Assembly: GCA_963700885.1 (NCBI GenBank)
Contig: CAVOZJ010000022.1
Location: 62,001-126,000 of the forward strand
Length of the DNA stretch: 64,000 bases
From: Anderseniella sp963700885
GTDB taxonomy: Bacteria; Pseudomonadota; Alphaproteobacteria; Rhizobiales; Aestuariivirgaceae
Direction: 5' to 3'
The first letter of the stretch is position 1. Every line of letters starts with the position of its first letter. Both the position numbers and the translations under genes were made by a program. Below the pieces are notes generated by a model, which was not told where the DNA came from, ran no database searches, and saw only the letters and a list, made by a program, of their open reading frames with translations. Below, piece after piece: positions 53,947-62,820 of this stretch.

Positions 53947-54876
53947 ATGACCAAAAGAGCCACGCCTGTGATCGATCTGGTGTCTGCCCTGTTATTGCTC
54001 GCCCTGGCAGCAGTGTGGGGAGGCTCTTTCTTCTTTGCGGAAGTCGCACTCGCGGAAGTGCCGCCGCTGACCATAACGCTTCACCGTGTGTTCTGGGCTG
54101 TCCCGGCCCTGTTTCTGGTGGTGTTGTGGAGTGGAACCAAGATACCGAAATCACCACGGACCTGGTTTGCCTACCTCGTCATGGGTGCACTGAACAATGC
54201 CATTCCCTTCTCGCTGATCTTCTGGAGCCAAAAGACAATCGAGAGTGGACTGGCATCAATCCTCAATGGCACAACTGCCGTTTTCGGCGCCGTCGTCTCG
54301 GGTCTGTTGCTGGCTGATGAACCACTCACATCCCGGAAAATTGTCGGGGCGGTATTCGGGGTGTTCGGGGTTGCTGTAATCATGGGGATTGATGCGTTGA
54401 AAAATTTCGATCTCAGGAATTTGGCTCAACTTGCAGTCCTGGCAGCATCGCTTTCATATGCATTCGCAAGTGTCTGGGGCAAAACACGTCTTTCGGACAA
54501 CGCTCCGCAGATGAATGCGCTTGGAATGCTTATGGGAAGTACTATTCTCATGATCCCGATTGCAATCTGGTCAGACGGTCTGCCGGTCTTGAGCCTCTCC
54601 CCCGACATTTGGTCTTCGCTGATCTGCCTGGCAATCCTGTCGACCGCCGTGGCCTACCTGCTCTATTTTGCCATCCTCGCTCGAGCCGGCGCTGCCAACC
54701 TGATGCTGGTGACGCTTCTGATCCCGCCATTTGCCATTGGTCTGGGCGTAGTGTTTCTTGGTTAGCAACTCGGACTTGAGGCCTGGATCGGGTTTGGACT
54801 AGTCGCTGCAGGCCTTGCGGTTACCGACGGCCGACTACTGGCCAGGTTGAGAAAGTTCAGGGGAAAACGTAAGTAA
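53947..54876 (+). pseudogene. EamA/DMT transporter interrupted by an in-frame amber codon
   Basis: A DMT permease whose frame is cut by TAG at 54763-54765. The upstream part encodes 272 residues with nine or so membrane segments (AAVWGGSFFFAEVALAEVPP in helix 1; VFGAVVSGLLLADEPLTSRK). Reading through TAG the same frame continues for 36 codons (QLGLEAWIGFGLVAAGLAVT and a basic tail) to TAA at 54874. Homologs have FLGEQLG-like sequence at this point, so TAG most simply replaces a glutamate GAG codon. The lost part is the last membrane helix. It is either a recent pseudogene, a tolerated truncation or a sequencing error. Confidence 0.8.
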
Positions 54877-54942
54877 TCCGCAATTGTTTCCCGGTTTTCC
54901 AGTTTTTCGTTTTTCAGATAAAGCAAAAAAGAGGCAATGTAC

Positions 54943-55689
54943 TCAATCAGATGCTGTCACCCACTGCCGGGCGGTTTCTTCCTGATCTGTGGCAAACACC
55001 TGAATAACAGCCGGCATCAGCGGACCCAGCAAATGGACGGAGTGGTTCAGCCACTCCTTGTCGGTCACCACGGCAATTCTGCCAAACCGGGTAATATTCA
55101 TGATGCCGAACCGGGCATCGTCCCACATCGCACCGGGCGTCATCGTATCAAACCGGTCATCCGCCACAAACAGCAAATTGACCTTTCCGTGCCGGGCCAG
55201 CTTTTTCTCCATCAACGGAATAAGCGTTTCCTCATAGGCCCTCGCGGTCAGCACGCCCACGGCCCGAAGTCCTACTACGTTATCCGCAATTCCTTCAATG
55301 ACCTCGAAGCCACCGGCAACTTCGTCGGTGGATGCTGCCCAGGTCTTGGCCTGGTCCAGATCCGCATCCGCAAAATGGCGCAGTCTTGCACGCACAAAAT
55401 GATCCGCCAGCATAGGCACCAGCGACAACATTACACCGTCGCCAACAATGGCTATTTTTTTCACAATATTGTGGTGATCGTGGATGAAATTAAAATGTTC
55501 CCTCAGTGCGGCGAGGTTTTTCCAGTTGGGCAGTCCCTGGGTGTGGATCACAAGATTGGGCACCTGATCGGTCTCGTTGATATAGTCGTTCACGGACCGT
55601 GCAAGCTGTTTGAAGTCATCCGAAGTGATTTCCTCACCCGGCGAAATTATGAACAGGTTGCGCTGCTTGTCGATGTGTTTTGCCAGCAT
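54943..55689 (-). CDS. Tandem SpoIIAA-like (STAS-fold) protein
   Basis: A 248-residue protein made of two SpoIIAA-like domains (DUF3478 type). The first spans 1-115 (RNLFIISPGEEITSDDFKQLARSV, LRHFADADLDQAKTWA) and the second about 125-245 (VLTARAYEETLIPLMEKKL, QVFATDQEETARQWV). Each ends with the same 'F...DLxxAxxW' pattern. Single-domain members are small and of unclear role, often tied to stress or lipid-related membrane functions. Fusion of two is less common. The start ATG 55689 follows GTGAGG eight bases upstream; an ATG at 55851 is in frame but its extra 54 residues look unlike the family. Confidence 0.8.
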   Translation of the reverse strand: MLAKHIDKQRNLFIISPGEEITSDDFKQLARSVNDYINETDQVPNLVIHTQGLPNWKNLAALREHFNFIHDHHNIVKKIAIVGDGVMLSLVPMLADHFVRARLRHFADADLDQAKTWAASTDEVAGGFEVIEGIADNVVGLRAVGVLTARAYEETLIPLMEKKLARHGKVNLLFVADDRFDTMTPGAMWDDARFGIMNITRFGRIAVVTDKEWLNHSVHLLGPLMPAVIQVFATDQEETARQWVTASD

Positions 55690-55910
55690 GTCAGGCGCCT
55701 CACGTGTTTGGTTGAGTATCGGATAGTCCGGGCCGGCACAGCCCGCAACCCTGCTGCTTGTCGCCGATGAGTTTGTTAGGATTTCTCGAAGGACCACGGC
55801 GTTTTGCCCTCCGTACCTCCAGAACGCAACTTCATACCTGCGTTTCCGCAAACATCTCAGCCAGGAAGAACTGCCTGCCGCAGGCGGATATGCTGTGCGA
55901 CCGGCAAAAA

Positions 55911-56282
55911 CTACTGCGTCGGGACTGCAGGTTCAGTCGATGCTGGCGGTGTGCCCGGCAATGTTGGCAGAACCGAACCGCCGCCATTACCCCCCTGCTC
56001 GCCCTGAGTTTGGCCGGGTGACACCTGGTCAAGCACTGAACTGCCACCGGCATCGCCGCGCGACAGATAGGCCAGAGACAAGGATGTCACGAAGAAACAT
56101 ACCGCCAGAACGGCCGTGGTGCGCGTCAGCGCACTGCCGGCGCCGCGAGAGGTAAACAGCCCGCCGCCGCCACCGCCGCCGCCGCCAATGCCAAGCGCAC
56201 CGCCTTCGGAGCGTTGCATCAGCACGGTGCCGATGAGGGCCAGAACAATCAACAGGTGAACCACAGTGATAACGGCTATCAT
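55911..56282 (-). CDS. secG: Preprotein translocase subunit SecG
   Basis: A 123-residue SecG. Two membrane segments (AVITVVHLLIVLALIGTVLMQ and TTAVLAVCFFVTSLSLAYLS) are joined by the conserved cytosolic loop with RSEGGALG. A run of nine glycines (encoded by CCG/CCA-type triplets near 56160-56190 on the plus strand) sits in the loop, and a Pro/Gly/Gln-rich tail ends the protein. SecG assists SecYE-mediated export. It follows tpiA by about 80 bases on the same strand. Confidence 0.93.
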   Translation of the reverse strand: MIAVITVVHLLIVLALIGTVLMQRSEGGALGIGGGGGGGGGLFTSRGAGSALTRTTAVLAVCFFVTSLSLAYLSRGDAGGSSVLDQVSPGQTQGEQGGNGGGSVLPTLPGTPPASTEPAVPTQ

Positions 56283-56362
56283 GGGACTTCTCGAACCTTG
56301 TCACGAATAGAGGAATAATGGTTGGCGCTCATGTAGGCTTTTGCCGCGCGAATGTAAACCGT

Positions 56363-57106
56363 TCAGAACGCCGCGATGATGCCGGCAAAGTCATCTGCCT
56401 TCAGGCTGGCTCCCCCGACCAGCGCGCCGTCCACATTGCCGATGGCCATCAATTCTGCCGCGTTGGAGGGCTTCACCGAGCCGCCATAGAGAATACGGAC
56501 CTGATGCGCCTCTTCCGCACTGGTCAGTGCAGACAGCGCTGCCCTTATTGCCTGATGAACCTCTGCCACCTGCTCTGTCGTTGGCGTAAGCCCGGACCCG
56601 ATTGCCCAGACAGGCTCATAGGCAATTATTGTGTTTGCGCCGGTTGCACCTTCGGGCAGTGAGCCTTCCAGCTGTGCGTGCACGATACTGAGAGTGTTGC
56701 CTGCCTCGCGTTCAGCCAATGTCTCGCCCAGACATACTATCGCGACCAGCCCCTGCGCGATGGCTGCTTCCGCCTTGATTTTCACGGTTGCGCTGGTCTC
56801 GCCATGGTCTGCCCGGCGTTCCGAATGCCCGACGATCACTGCTGTTGCACCGGCGTCTTTCAGCATGGCGGCAGAAATATCGCCGGTATGGGCGCCCGAA
56901 TCATCTGTATGGCAATCCTGTCCGCCGGTCTGGATCTCGCTTCCTGCAGTAGCTTCCGCCACAGCCATTAACAGTGTTGCCGGTGGACAGATCATCACGT
57001 CACAAGCCGGTGCTGAAGCTGCAAGTTTGTCCTTCAGTTCGTTGATTTCCGAAATCGACGCCTTCAGGCCGTTCATTTTCCAGTTCCCAGCAGCCAACGG
57101 CTTCAT
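56363..57106 (-). CDS. tpiA: Triosephosphate isomerase
   Basis: A 247-residue TIM-barrel isomerase that interconverts dihydroxyacetone phosphate and glyceraldehyde 3-phosphate. Active-site elements are complete: AAGNWKMNG (Asn, Lys), GHSERR (His) and AYEPVWAIGSGLTPT (Glu and flexible loop), with LYGGSVKPSNAAEL for phosphate binding. The start ATG 57106 begins MKPLAAGNWKM; the in-frame start at 57148 is less likely. It is divergent from ppiD, an arrangement conserved in alphaproteobacteria. Confidence 0.97.
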   Translation of the reverse strand: MKPLAAGNWKMNGLKASISEINELKDKLAASAPACDVMICPPATLLMAVAEATAGSEIQTGGQDCHTDDSGAHTGDISAAMLKDAGATAVIVGHSERRADHGETSATVKIKAEAAIAQGLVAIVCLGETLAEREAGNTLSIVHAQLEGSLPEGATGANTIIAYEPVWAIGSGLTPTTEQVAEVHQAIRAALSALTSAEEAHQVRILYGGSVKPSNAAELMAIGNVDGALVGGASLKADDFAGIIAAF

Positions 57107-57172
57107 GGCGCATTTATCCCTTGCTATTGCTTCCACCAATGTTACCAAAACTTAAAATACATCCATAGCCGC

Positions 57173-57200
57173 TTGCAGCGCATGGTTCACGCTTTATATA
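57173..57200 (+). promoter_or_regulatory. Candidate promoter of ppiD
   Basis: TTGCAG at 57173-57178 and TATATA at 57195-57200 are spaced by 16 bases, resembling a housekeeping sigma -35/-10 pair. They lie 32 bases before the ppiD ATG at 57233. Confidence 0.45.
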
Positions 57201-57232
57201 GGTATTGTCCCAAACGTTACGAGGTTGGTTTC

Positions 57233-59128
57233 ATGCTTACCGCACTCCGCAGCAAATCCGGCGGTATTATCGCCAAAGTGTTCATTGCCCTTCTTGCAGG
57301 CAGCTTCGCGGTCTGGGGAATTGAGGACATGATACGTGGCGGGACTTCGGATGTGCTTGCCAAGGTAGGCAACCGGGAAATCGGATCATACGAATTTTCC
57401 GAAGCGTTCAATCGCCAGTTGGCGGTCTATTCCCGCCGCCTTGGCCAGACTGTAACGCCTGACCGTGCCCGCGAGCTTGGCATCGACCGGCAGATTCTGG
57501 GTGATCTGATGCGCGATGCAGCTCTCGACAGTCAGGCCCAGTCACTCGGCATCACAATGCCCGAACGCGCCGTTGCCCAGCGTGTCGCTGACAGCAGCCA
57601 GTTTCAGGCCGCGGACGGCAGCTTCAATGCCGACAGATTTCGGCAGCTGTTGCGCCAGAACGGTATGAGCGAACAGCAATTCTTCGCAGTCGAGCGCCAG
57701 AACATGACCCGTCAGGTCATCTCGCAGCCACTGACCGCACAGGCCGTCGTACCCGACACCCTGGTTGAGTTGATATGGAAGCACCGTACCGAACAGCGAG
57801 ACGCCAGTTATTTTGAGTTCACGGTGCCGGACGTGATGAAGCAGCCAAGCGACGCCGACCTGAAGTCGCTTTACGATGAAAACCCCGGTATGTTCAGGGA
57901 ACCCGAACGGCGCACCTTCGCAATCGTGGCGCTGACACCAGCAGCAATCATGTCGGGTATTGATGTTACTGAAGACGATCTGAAGCGCCAGTATGAAGAC
58001 ACAAAGATACAACTGGCAGCGGAAGAAACCCGCACAGTGCTGCAAATCCCGTTTGACAGTGAAGCAGATGCTAAAGCCGCTGCCGAGAAAATCAGGAACG
58101 GAACCAGTTTTGAAGACATTGCCAGGGAACAGGGCAAGTCAGAATCAGATATTTCGCTTGGCACAGTTGCAAAGTCAGCCATTCCTGATCCAGCCGTTGC
58201 TGAGGCCGCTTTTGCGCTGGCAGATGGGGCGGTCTCCGATCCTGTAAAGAGCCGGTTTTCAACTGTCCTGCTGAAGGCAACCATTGTCGGCAATAGCAGC
58301 GTCAAGCCTCTCGAAGAGATGCGTGATGAACTCACTGCCGCGATCCGGACTACGAGGGCACGCGATCAGTTGCTGGACCTGCACGACAAGTTCGAGGATG
58401 CCCGCGCCGGTGGTGCTTCACTGGAAGAAGCCGCCAGGGAAATCGGCATCACAGTCACCGAAATTGGTCCTGTTGCTTTGAACGGCACAGGCAGGGACGG
58501 TAAAATAGTGCCAGTGCCCGGCCATGCCAATTCGCTCGCTACGGCATTTGAAACTGAAATCGGGCTTGAAATTTCACCGCTTACCGACGGCGACGACGGT
58601 TTCACATGGCTGGAAACCCGCAACATCATCGAATCCGCTGTTCCCGCGTTCAATGACATCAAGGACAAGGTGGCAGATGCCTGGAAGACACGCGAAGCCG
58701 CCAGCGCCACACGCAAACGGGCCGAAGAGCTCGTGGCCAGATTGAAATCAGGCACCCCGATAGCCGATCTCGCAAAGATGGAGAACACTGAAGTCAGGAC
58801 AGTCAACGGCGTGCAGCGCAATGAAGCCAGTGCAGAATTCACCAGTGGCGACATTGCAGCACTGTTTTCCGTGGCTGAAGACGGCAAAACTTTCTCAATC
58901 GCCAACGACGGCAAATCAGCGAAAATTATCGTCTCGACACCTGTACTGGGAACCGGTTTCAATTCGAAATCGGATGAAGCCAACGCCATCCGCCAGGTCC
59001 TGCAGACCAATCTGTCCAATGACCTGTATGCAGAATATGTCACTGCCCTGCAGGAAAAGATCGGCGTATCAATCGACGATGCCGCCTGGGCACGCATAGC
59101 CAGCGGTACCCCGCCGCCTGGGCAATAG
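57233..59128 (+). CDS. ppiD: PpiD-like peptidyl-prolyl isomerase (SurA_N / parvulin)
   Basis: A 631-residue periplasmic folding factor anchored by one N-terminal helix (GIIAKVFIALLAGSFAVWG, residues 10-28). The SurA_N/chaperone region spans about 30-230 (EFSEAFNRQLAVYSRRLGQ, ERAVAQRVADSSQFQAADG), a parvulin-like PPIase domain about 250-370, and a C-terminal chaperone region follows. PpiD sits at the Sec translocon and helps newly exported proteins fold, consistent with its place beside secG. The start ATG 57233 follows GAGG by eight bases. The gene pair tpiA/ppiD is divergent. Confidence 0.9.
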   Translation: MLTALRSKSGGIIAKVFIALLAGSFAVWGIEDMIRGGTSDVLAKVGNREIGSYEFSEAFNRQLAVYSRRLGQTVTPDRARELGIDRQILGDLMRDAALDSQAQSLGITMPERAVAQRVADSSQFQAADGSFNADRFRQLLRQNGMSEQQFFAVERQNMTRQVISQPLTAQAVVPDTLVELIWKHRTEQRDASYFEFTVPDVMKQPSDADLKSLYDENPGMFREPERRTFAIVALTPAAIMSGIDVTEDDLKRQYEDTKIQLAAEETRTVLQIPFDSEADAKAAAEKIRNGTSFEDIAREQGKSESDISLGTVAKSAIPDPAVAEAAFALADGAVSDPVKSRFSTVLLKATIVGNSSVKPLEEMRDELTAAIRTTRARDQLLDLHDKFEDARAGGASLEEAAREIGITVTEIGPVALNGTGRDGKIVPVPGHANSLATAFETEIGLEISPLTDGDDGFTWLETRNIIESAVPAFNDIKDKVADAWKTREAASATRKRAEELVARLKSGTPIADLAKMENTEVRTVNGVQRNEASAEFTSGDIAALFSVAEDGKTFSIANDGKSAKIIVSTPVLGTGFNSKSDEANAIRQVLQTNLSNDLYAEYVTALQEKIGVSIDDAAWARIASGTPPPGQ

Positions 59129-59253
59129 AGCAAGTATACGGGGCACAGATCGGCAGTTGGCAGGCTCGGATTCAAGTACTTTGTTGCCTGTCCACACTCC
59201 GGCGGCTGCAAGATGCTGCCCTGGCTTCGAGCTACGGCTCACAGCAGGTCCCT

Positions 59254-60630
59254 TCAATTCTTGCCGCAAACCTCTTTGACTGCATCGGCGGCCGCCGAGA
59301 CAACGATGTCTGCCTCGTCCCGGCCAAGACACAGGGGAGGTGCGAAACCGATGATATCGCCCTGGGGCATTGCGCGCGCAATGACGCCACGCTTCAGGAG
59401 TGCCGCAGCAACGGACGGACCAATTTTCCTTGCCGGATCAAAGAAAATGCGATCAGCCTTGTCTTCAACAAGCTCCAGAGCGCATAACATGCCTTCGCCA
59501 CGCACGTCACCAACATGACCGTGATCTGCCAGCGCTGTGGTCATCGCCTTTTTGAGATAACTTCCCGTAGCACCCGCATTTTCAACAAGCCCCAGTTCAT
59601 CGATCAGTTTCAGATTTGCGACACCGGCGGCAGCGCCGATCGGATGGGCCGAGTAGGTCCAGCCATGGCCAATGGGTCCGGTCTCGTCAGTGCCCTGTTC
59701 CAGCACCTTCCAGATCTTGTTGGAAATGATTGAACCGGAAAGTGGTGCATAGGCCGAAGTCAGTCCCTTGGCGATGGTGATGATATCCGGCTCTATGTCG
59801 TAGTGCATTGAACCCATCATCGTACCCAGCCGGCCGAAGCCGGTAACGACTTCATCAGCGACCAGCAGGATGTCGTGCTTTTGCAAAACTTTCTGGATTG
59901 CAGCCCAGTAACCGTCGGGCGGAGGTACGATACCCCCCGTCCCCAGGATCGGTTCGCCAATGAACGCAGCAATTGTGTCAGCGCCTTCGCGTTCAATGAG
60001 AGCTTCCAGTTCATCTGCACAATGGGTCACGAACTGGCTTTCCGACATCGACATATCCTCGCGCCGGAAATAGTATGGCGCCTCGGTGTGAAGCACCTGG
60101 GACATCGGCAGGTCGAATTTCTTGTGAAACAGTTCCAGCCCGGTCAGCGAACCGGTCATGAGGCCGGACCCATGATAGCCGCGCCATCGTGAGATAAATT
60201 TCTTTTTCTCCGGGCGCCCCAGAATATTGTTGTAATACCAGACCAGCTTGACGTTGGTCTCATTGGCATCGGAACCCGACAGCCCAAAATAGACCCGGCT
60301 CATGTTTGCCGGCGCCCGGTCTATGATCATTTTGGCCAGCGTGATGGAAGCTTCCGTGCCATGGCCCACATAGGAATGGTAGTAGGCAAGCTCCTTTGCC
60401 TGCGCGGCAATGGCTTCTGCCACTTCCTGCCGGCCGTATCCGATATTGACGCAGTAAAGACCGGCAAATGCATCGAGCAGCCGGTTGCCGTCGCGGTCAT
60501 TGATGTAGACGCCATCGCCACCGGTAACAATACGATTTGCAACCTCGCCGCGGGCAAACTGGCCCAGATGGGTCGATGGATGGAAAAAGTGATCGTGATC
60601 CCACTGGTCAAGCTGGTCATTGCGCAACAT
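59254..60630 (-). CDS. Class III omega-amino acid/polyamine aminotransferase
   Basis: A 458-residue fold-type I PLP enzyme of the class III family. The PLP lysine is in ITIAKGLTSAYAPLSGS, the cofactor Asp in VADEVVTGFGRLG, and RWRGYHGSGLMTG is the helix after the substrate loop. Close relatives use pyruvate or 2-oxoglutarate with beta-alanine, GABA, putrescine or taurine. It is 24 bases downstream of a succinate-semialdehyde dehydrogenase-like gene, whose product would oxidise the semialdehyde it makes from GABA. This is strong operon evidence for a GABA or omega-amino-acid route. Confidence 0.92.
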   Translation of the reverse strand: MLRNDQLDQWDHDHFFHPSTHLGQFARGEVANRIVTGGDGVYINDRDGNRLLDAFAGLYCVNIGYGRQEVAEAIAAQAKELAYYHSYVGHGTEASITLAKMIIDRAPANMSRVYFGLSGSDANETNVKLVWYYNNILGRPEKKKFISRWRGYHGSGLMTGSLTGLELFHKKFDLPMSQVLHTEAPYYFRREDMSMSESQFVTHCADELEALIEREGADTIAAFIGEPILGTGGIVPPPDGYWAAIQKVLQKHDILLVADEVVTGFGRLGTMMGSMHYDIEPDIITIAKGLTSAYAPLSGSIISNKIWKVLEQGTDETGPIGHGWTYSAHPIGAAAGVANLKLIDELGLVENAGATGSYLKKAMTTALADHGHVGDVRGEGMLCALELVEDKADRIFFDPARKIGPSVAAALLKRGVIARAMPQGDIIGFAPPLCLGRDEADIVVSAAADAVKEVCGKN

Positions 60631-60654
60631 TTTTCTTCTCCTCTTGTGTTTGTA

Positions 60655-62139
60655 TCATGCCCAGTCGCGACACACATACTTGACTTCTGTAAAGGCTTCC
60701 ATTCCAAGGCGTGAGCCTTCGCGCTCCAGGCCAGATTGCTTCATGCCGCCAAAGGGAATTGGCGCGCCTGTGACCTTGGTGCGGTTTACCGCGACCATGC
60801 CGAATTGAAGGGCTCGGCTTGTCCGGTAGATGCGCCGTGGATCTTGTGTATGCAAATAGGCCACAAGTCCATACTCGGTATCGTTGGCGCGTTGAATAAC
60901 CTCTTTTTCGTCGTCAAATGGCGCTATGGCGGCTACCGGACCGAATGTTTCTTCGTACATGATCAGCGCATTTGCCGGAACATCAACGAGCACTGTGGGT
61001 TTAAAGAACAAGCCACCAGCCTTGAGACGGCTGCCGCCCGTCAGAACTCTGGCACCATTGTTGACAGCGTCGGCGACATGCTCTTCCTGTTTGGCTACCG
61101 CCTTTTCATTCATCAACGGGCCAATGTCGGGATCGTCCAAACCGATCCCTATGGACAGTTTGGCTGCGCGCTCGGCGAAACGGCGGCAAAACTCATCATA
61201 AACCTGACGCTCTACAAAAAACCGGTTGGCTCCGAGACAGTCCTGGCCCGAAGTTGCAAATTTGGCCTTGACGGCTTCATCGACTGCCTGGTCCAAATTC
61301 GCATCGGCAAACAGAATGAATGGAGCATGACCGCCAAGTTCGAGCACAAGCCGCTTTACAGTATCGGCACTCTCTCGGTACAGCAGTCTGCCAATCTCGG
61401 TGGAGCCGGTAAAGGATATGGCGCGTACCCGTTTGTCCGCCATCCACGGTCCGACTACCACGGCTGCACTGCCGGTCACGACATTGAATACACCGGACGG
61501 AAATCCGGCGCGCTCGGCAAGTTCGGCAAGTGCCAGTGCCGAGTACGGTGTCTCAGCAGAAGGATGAGCAACAACTGTGCATCCGGCCGCCAGTGCCGCG
61601 CCCGCTTTACGGGTCAACATTGCTGCCGGAAAATTCCATGGTGTAATAAGGGCCGCCACGCCAACCGGTTCGCGCCAGACTTCGACTTCCGCATCAGGCA
61701 GGTGCGAAGTTACGCTTTCGATGTTCGGGCGCCTGGCTTCTTCTGCATAAAACTCGATAAATGACGCGCCATAATCGATTTCGCCACGCGCTTCGGAAAT
61801 CGGTTTCCCCTGTTCGAGCGTTATGATCCTTGCCAGATCTTCCTTGTGTTCGACCACCAGTTCAAACCAGCGCCGCAATATCGCGGACCGTTGCTGCGGC
61901 AAAATTCCGGACCACCCCCCAAATGCCTTCTGCGCGGCATCGACTGCTGCCGCACTGTCAACCGCGGAAAGACTGGCGACTTCACCCAGACTGGCGCCAT
62001 TCGCAGGATCGACAACTGCAAAAAATTGGGAGTTGCTGCCTGCGGTCCACTGTCCATCGATGTAGGCGAAGCTTCGCAACAGTGCCGCATCGGATAGTTT
62101 CCATGAGGTTGTGTCATGAGATGATTGGGCTAGGGACAT
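60655..62139 (-). CDS. gabD: Succinate-semialdehyde dehydrogenase-like aldehyde dehydrogenase
   Basis: A 494-residue NAD(P)-dependent aldehyde dehydrogenase of the GabD class. The catalytic glutamate is in VLELGGHAPFI, the nucleophilic cysteine in TSGQDCLGANRFFV, and ITPWNFPAAMLTRKAGAALA forms the cofactor site. GabD-type enzymes oxidise succinate semialdehyde to succinate. The start ATG 62139 begins MSLAQSS. It is preceded by an Lrp-family gene on the same strand and followed by the aminotransferase. Glutarate semialdehyde is an alternative substrate. Confidence 0.88.
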   Translation of the reverse strand: MSLAQSSHDTTSWKLSDAALLRSFAYIDGQWTAGSNSQFFAVVDPANGASLGEVASLSAVDSAAAVDAAQKAFGGWSGILPQQRSAILRRWFELVVEHKEDLARIITLEQGKPISEARGEIDYGASFIEFYAEEARRPNIESVTSHLPDAEVEVWREPVGVAALITPWNFPAAMLTRKAGAALAAGCTVVAHPSAETPYSALALAELAERAGFPSGVFNVVTGSAAVVVGPWMADKRVRAISFTGSTEIGRLLYRESADTVKRLVLELGGHAPFILFADANLDQAVDEAVKAKFATSGQDCLGANRFFVERQVYDEFCRRFAERAAKLSIGIGLDDPDIGPLMNEKAVAKQEEHVADAVNNGARVLTGGSRLKAGGLFFKPTVLVDVPANALIMYEETFGPVAAIAPFDDEKEVIQRANDTEYGLVAYLHTQDPRRIYRTSRALQFGMVAVNRTKVTGAPIPFGGMKQSGLEREGSRLGMEAFTEVKYVCRDWA

Positions 62140-62254
62140 GGGTTTGCTCTTGGTTGACTGACGGTGCCCGAGAATAGTGTGTTGCGGGTGGAATTTTTCA
62201 CTTATGTTCCTGCCAAAGGCAGTCAGATCATCTATTTTGTCATCGATAACCGCA

Positions 62255-62755
62255 TTAATCACTCTCCAATGCGTTTGACAGCAACTTCTCCAGTGGTGGT
62301 ATTGCCGAGTGCTTCACCGGCTTTGTGACAATGTATGTAAAGTAACGAGAAAGCCCGGTACCGCGCTCCAGCAGATCATCAATCAACCTCTGGTAACTGT
62401 CGATATCACGGGTAATGACGTGTAGCAGATAATCAAATCCACCACCCAGTGCCCAGCAGTCCATGATTTCATCGTAGCTGGCGATGGCGGTTTCAAAAGT
62501 CTGAAACGCTGAAGCGCGATGACTCTCAAGCTCGGCCATGACAAAAACACAAACGTAGGGAGCAAACAGTCGCAATTCAATCTCTGCGTGATACCCCGCT
62601 ATTATTCCGCCCCTCTCCAGTCGATTGAGGCGTTCCCAACAAGGCGTGGCACTGAGATTGACCCTGCGGGCAAGTTCCGTTTTCGACATCCTTCCGTCTC
62701 TCGACAGGGTCGCAAGGATCTCTATGTCGCGTTTGTCCAGCTTGAGTGGAGGCAT
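62255..62755 (-). CDS. Lrp/AsnC family transcriptional regulator
   Basis: A 166-residue Lrp-type regulator. The N-terminal HTH is KLDKRDIEILATLSRDGRM, then LARRVNLSATPCWERLNRL, followed by the RAM ligand-binding domain (about 70-150) with FDYLLHVITRDIDSYQ. Such proteins sense amino acids. It lies 115 bases upstream of gabD on the same strand and divergent from a MocR-type gene, so it probably controls the GABA unit. Confidence 0.92.
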   Translation of the reverse strand: MPPLKLDKRDIEILATLSRDGRMSKTELARRVNLSATPCWERLNRLERGGIIAGYHAEIELRLFAPYVCVFVMAELESHRASAFQTFETAIASYDEIMDCWALGGGFDYLLHVITRDIDSYQRLIDDLLERGTGLSRYFTYIVTKPVKHSAIPPLEKLLSNALESD

Positions 62756-62820
62756 GGAAACAACTTGTGGGCCAGTAATAAAAACTTGTCAATTGTCACA
62801 ATTATCGCCATCAATAACTC
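62756..62820. promoter_or_regulatory. Divergent gap between two regulator genes
   Basis: 65 AT-rich bases between the Lrp gene (minus) and the MocR-type gene (plus). Both promoters must overlap here, so each regulator could affect the other. No specific operator was recognised. Confidence 0.4.
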
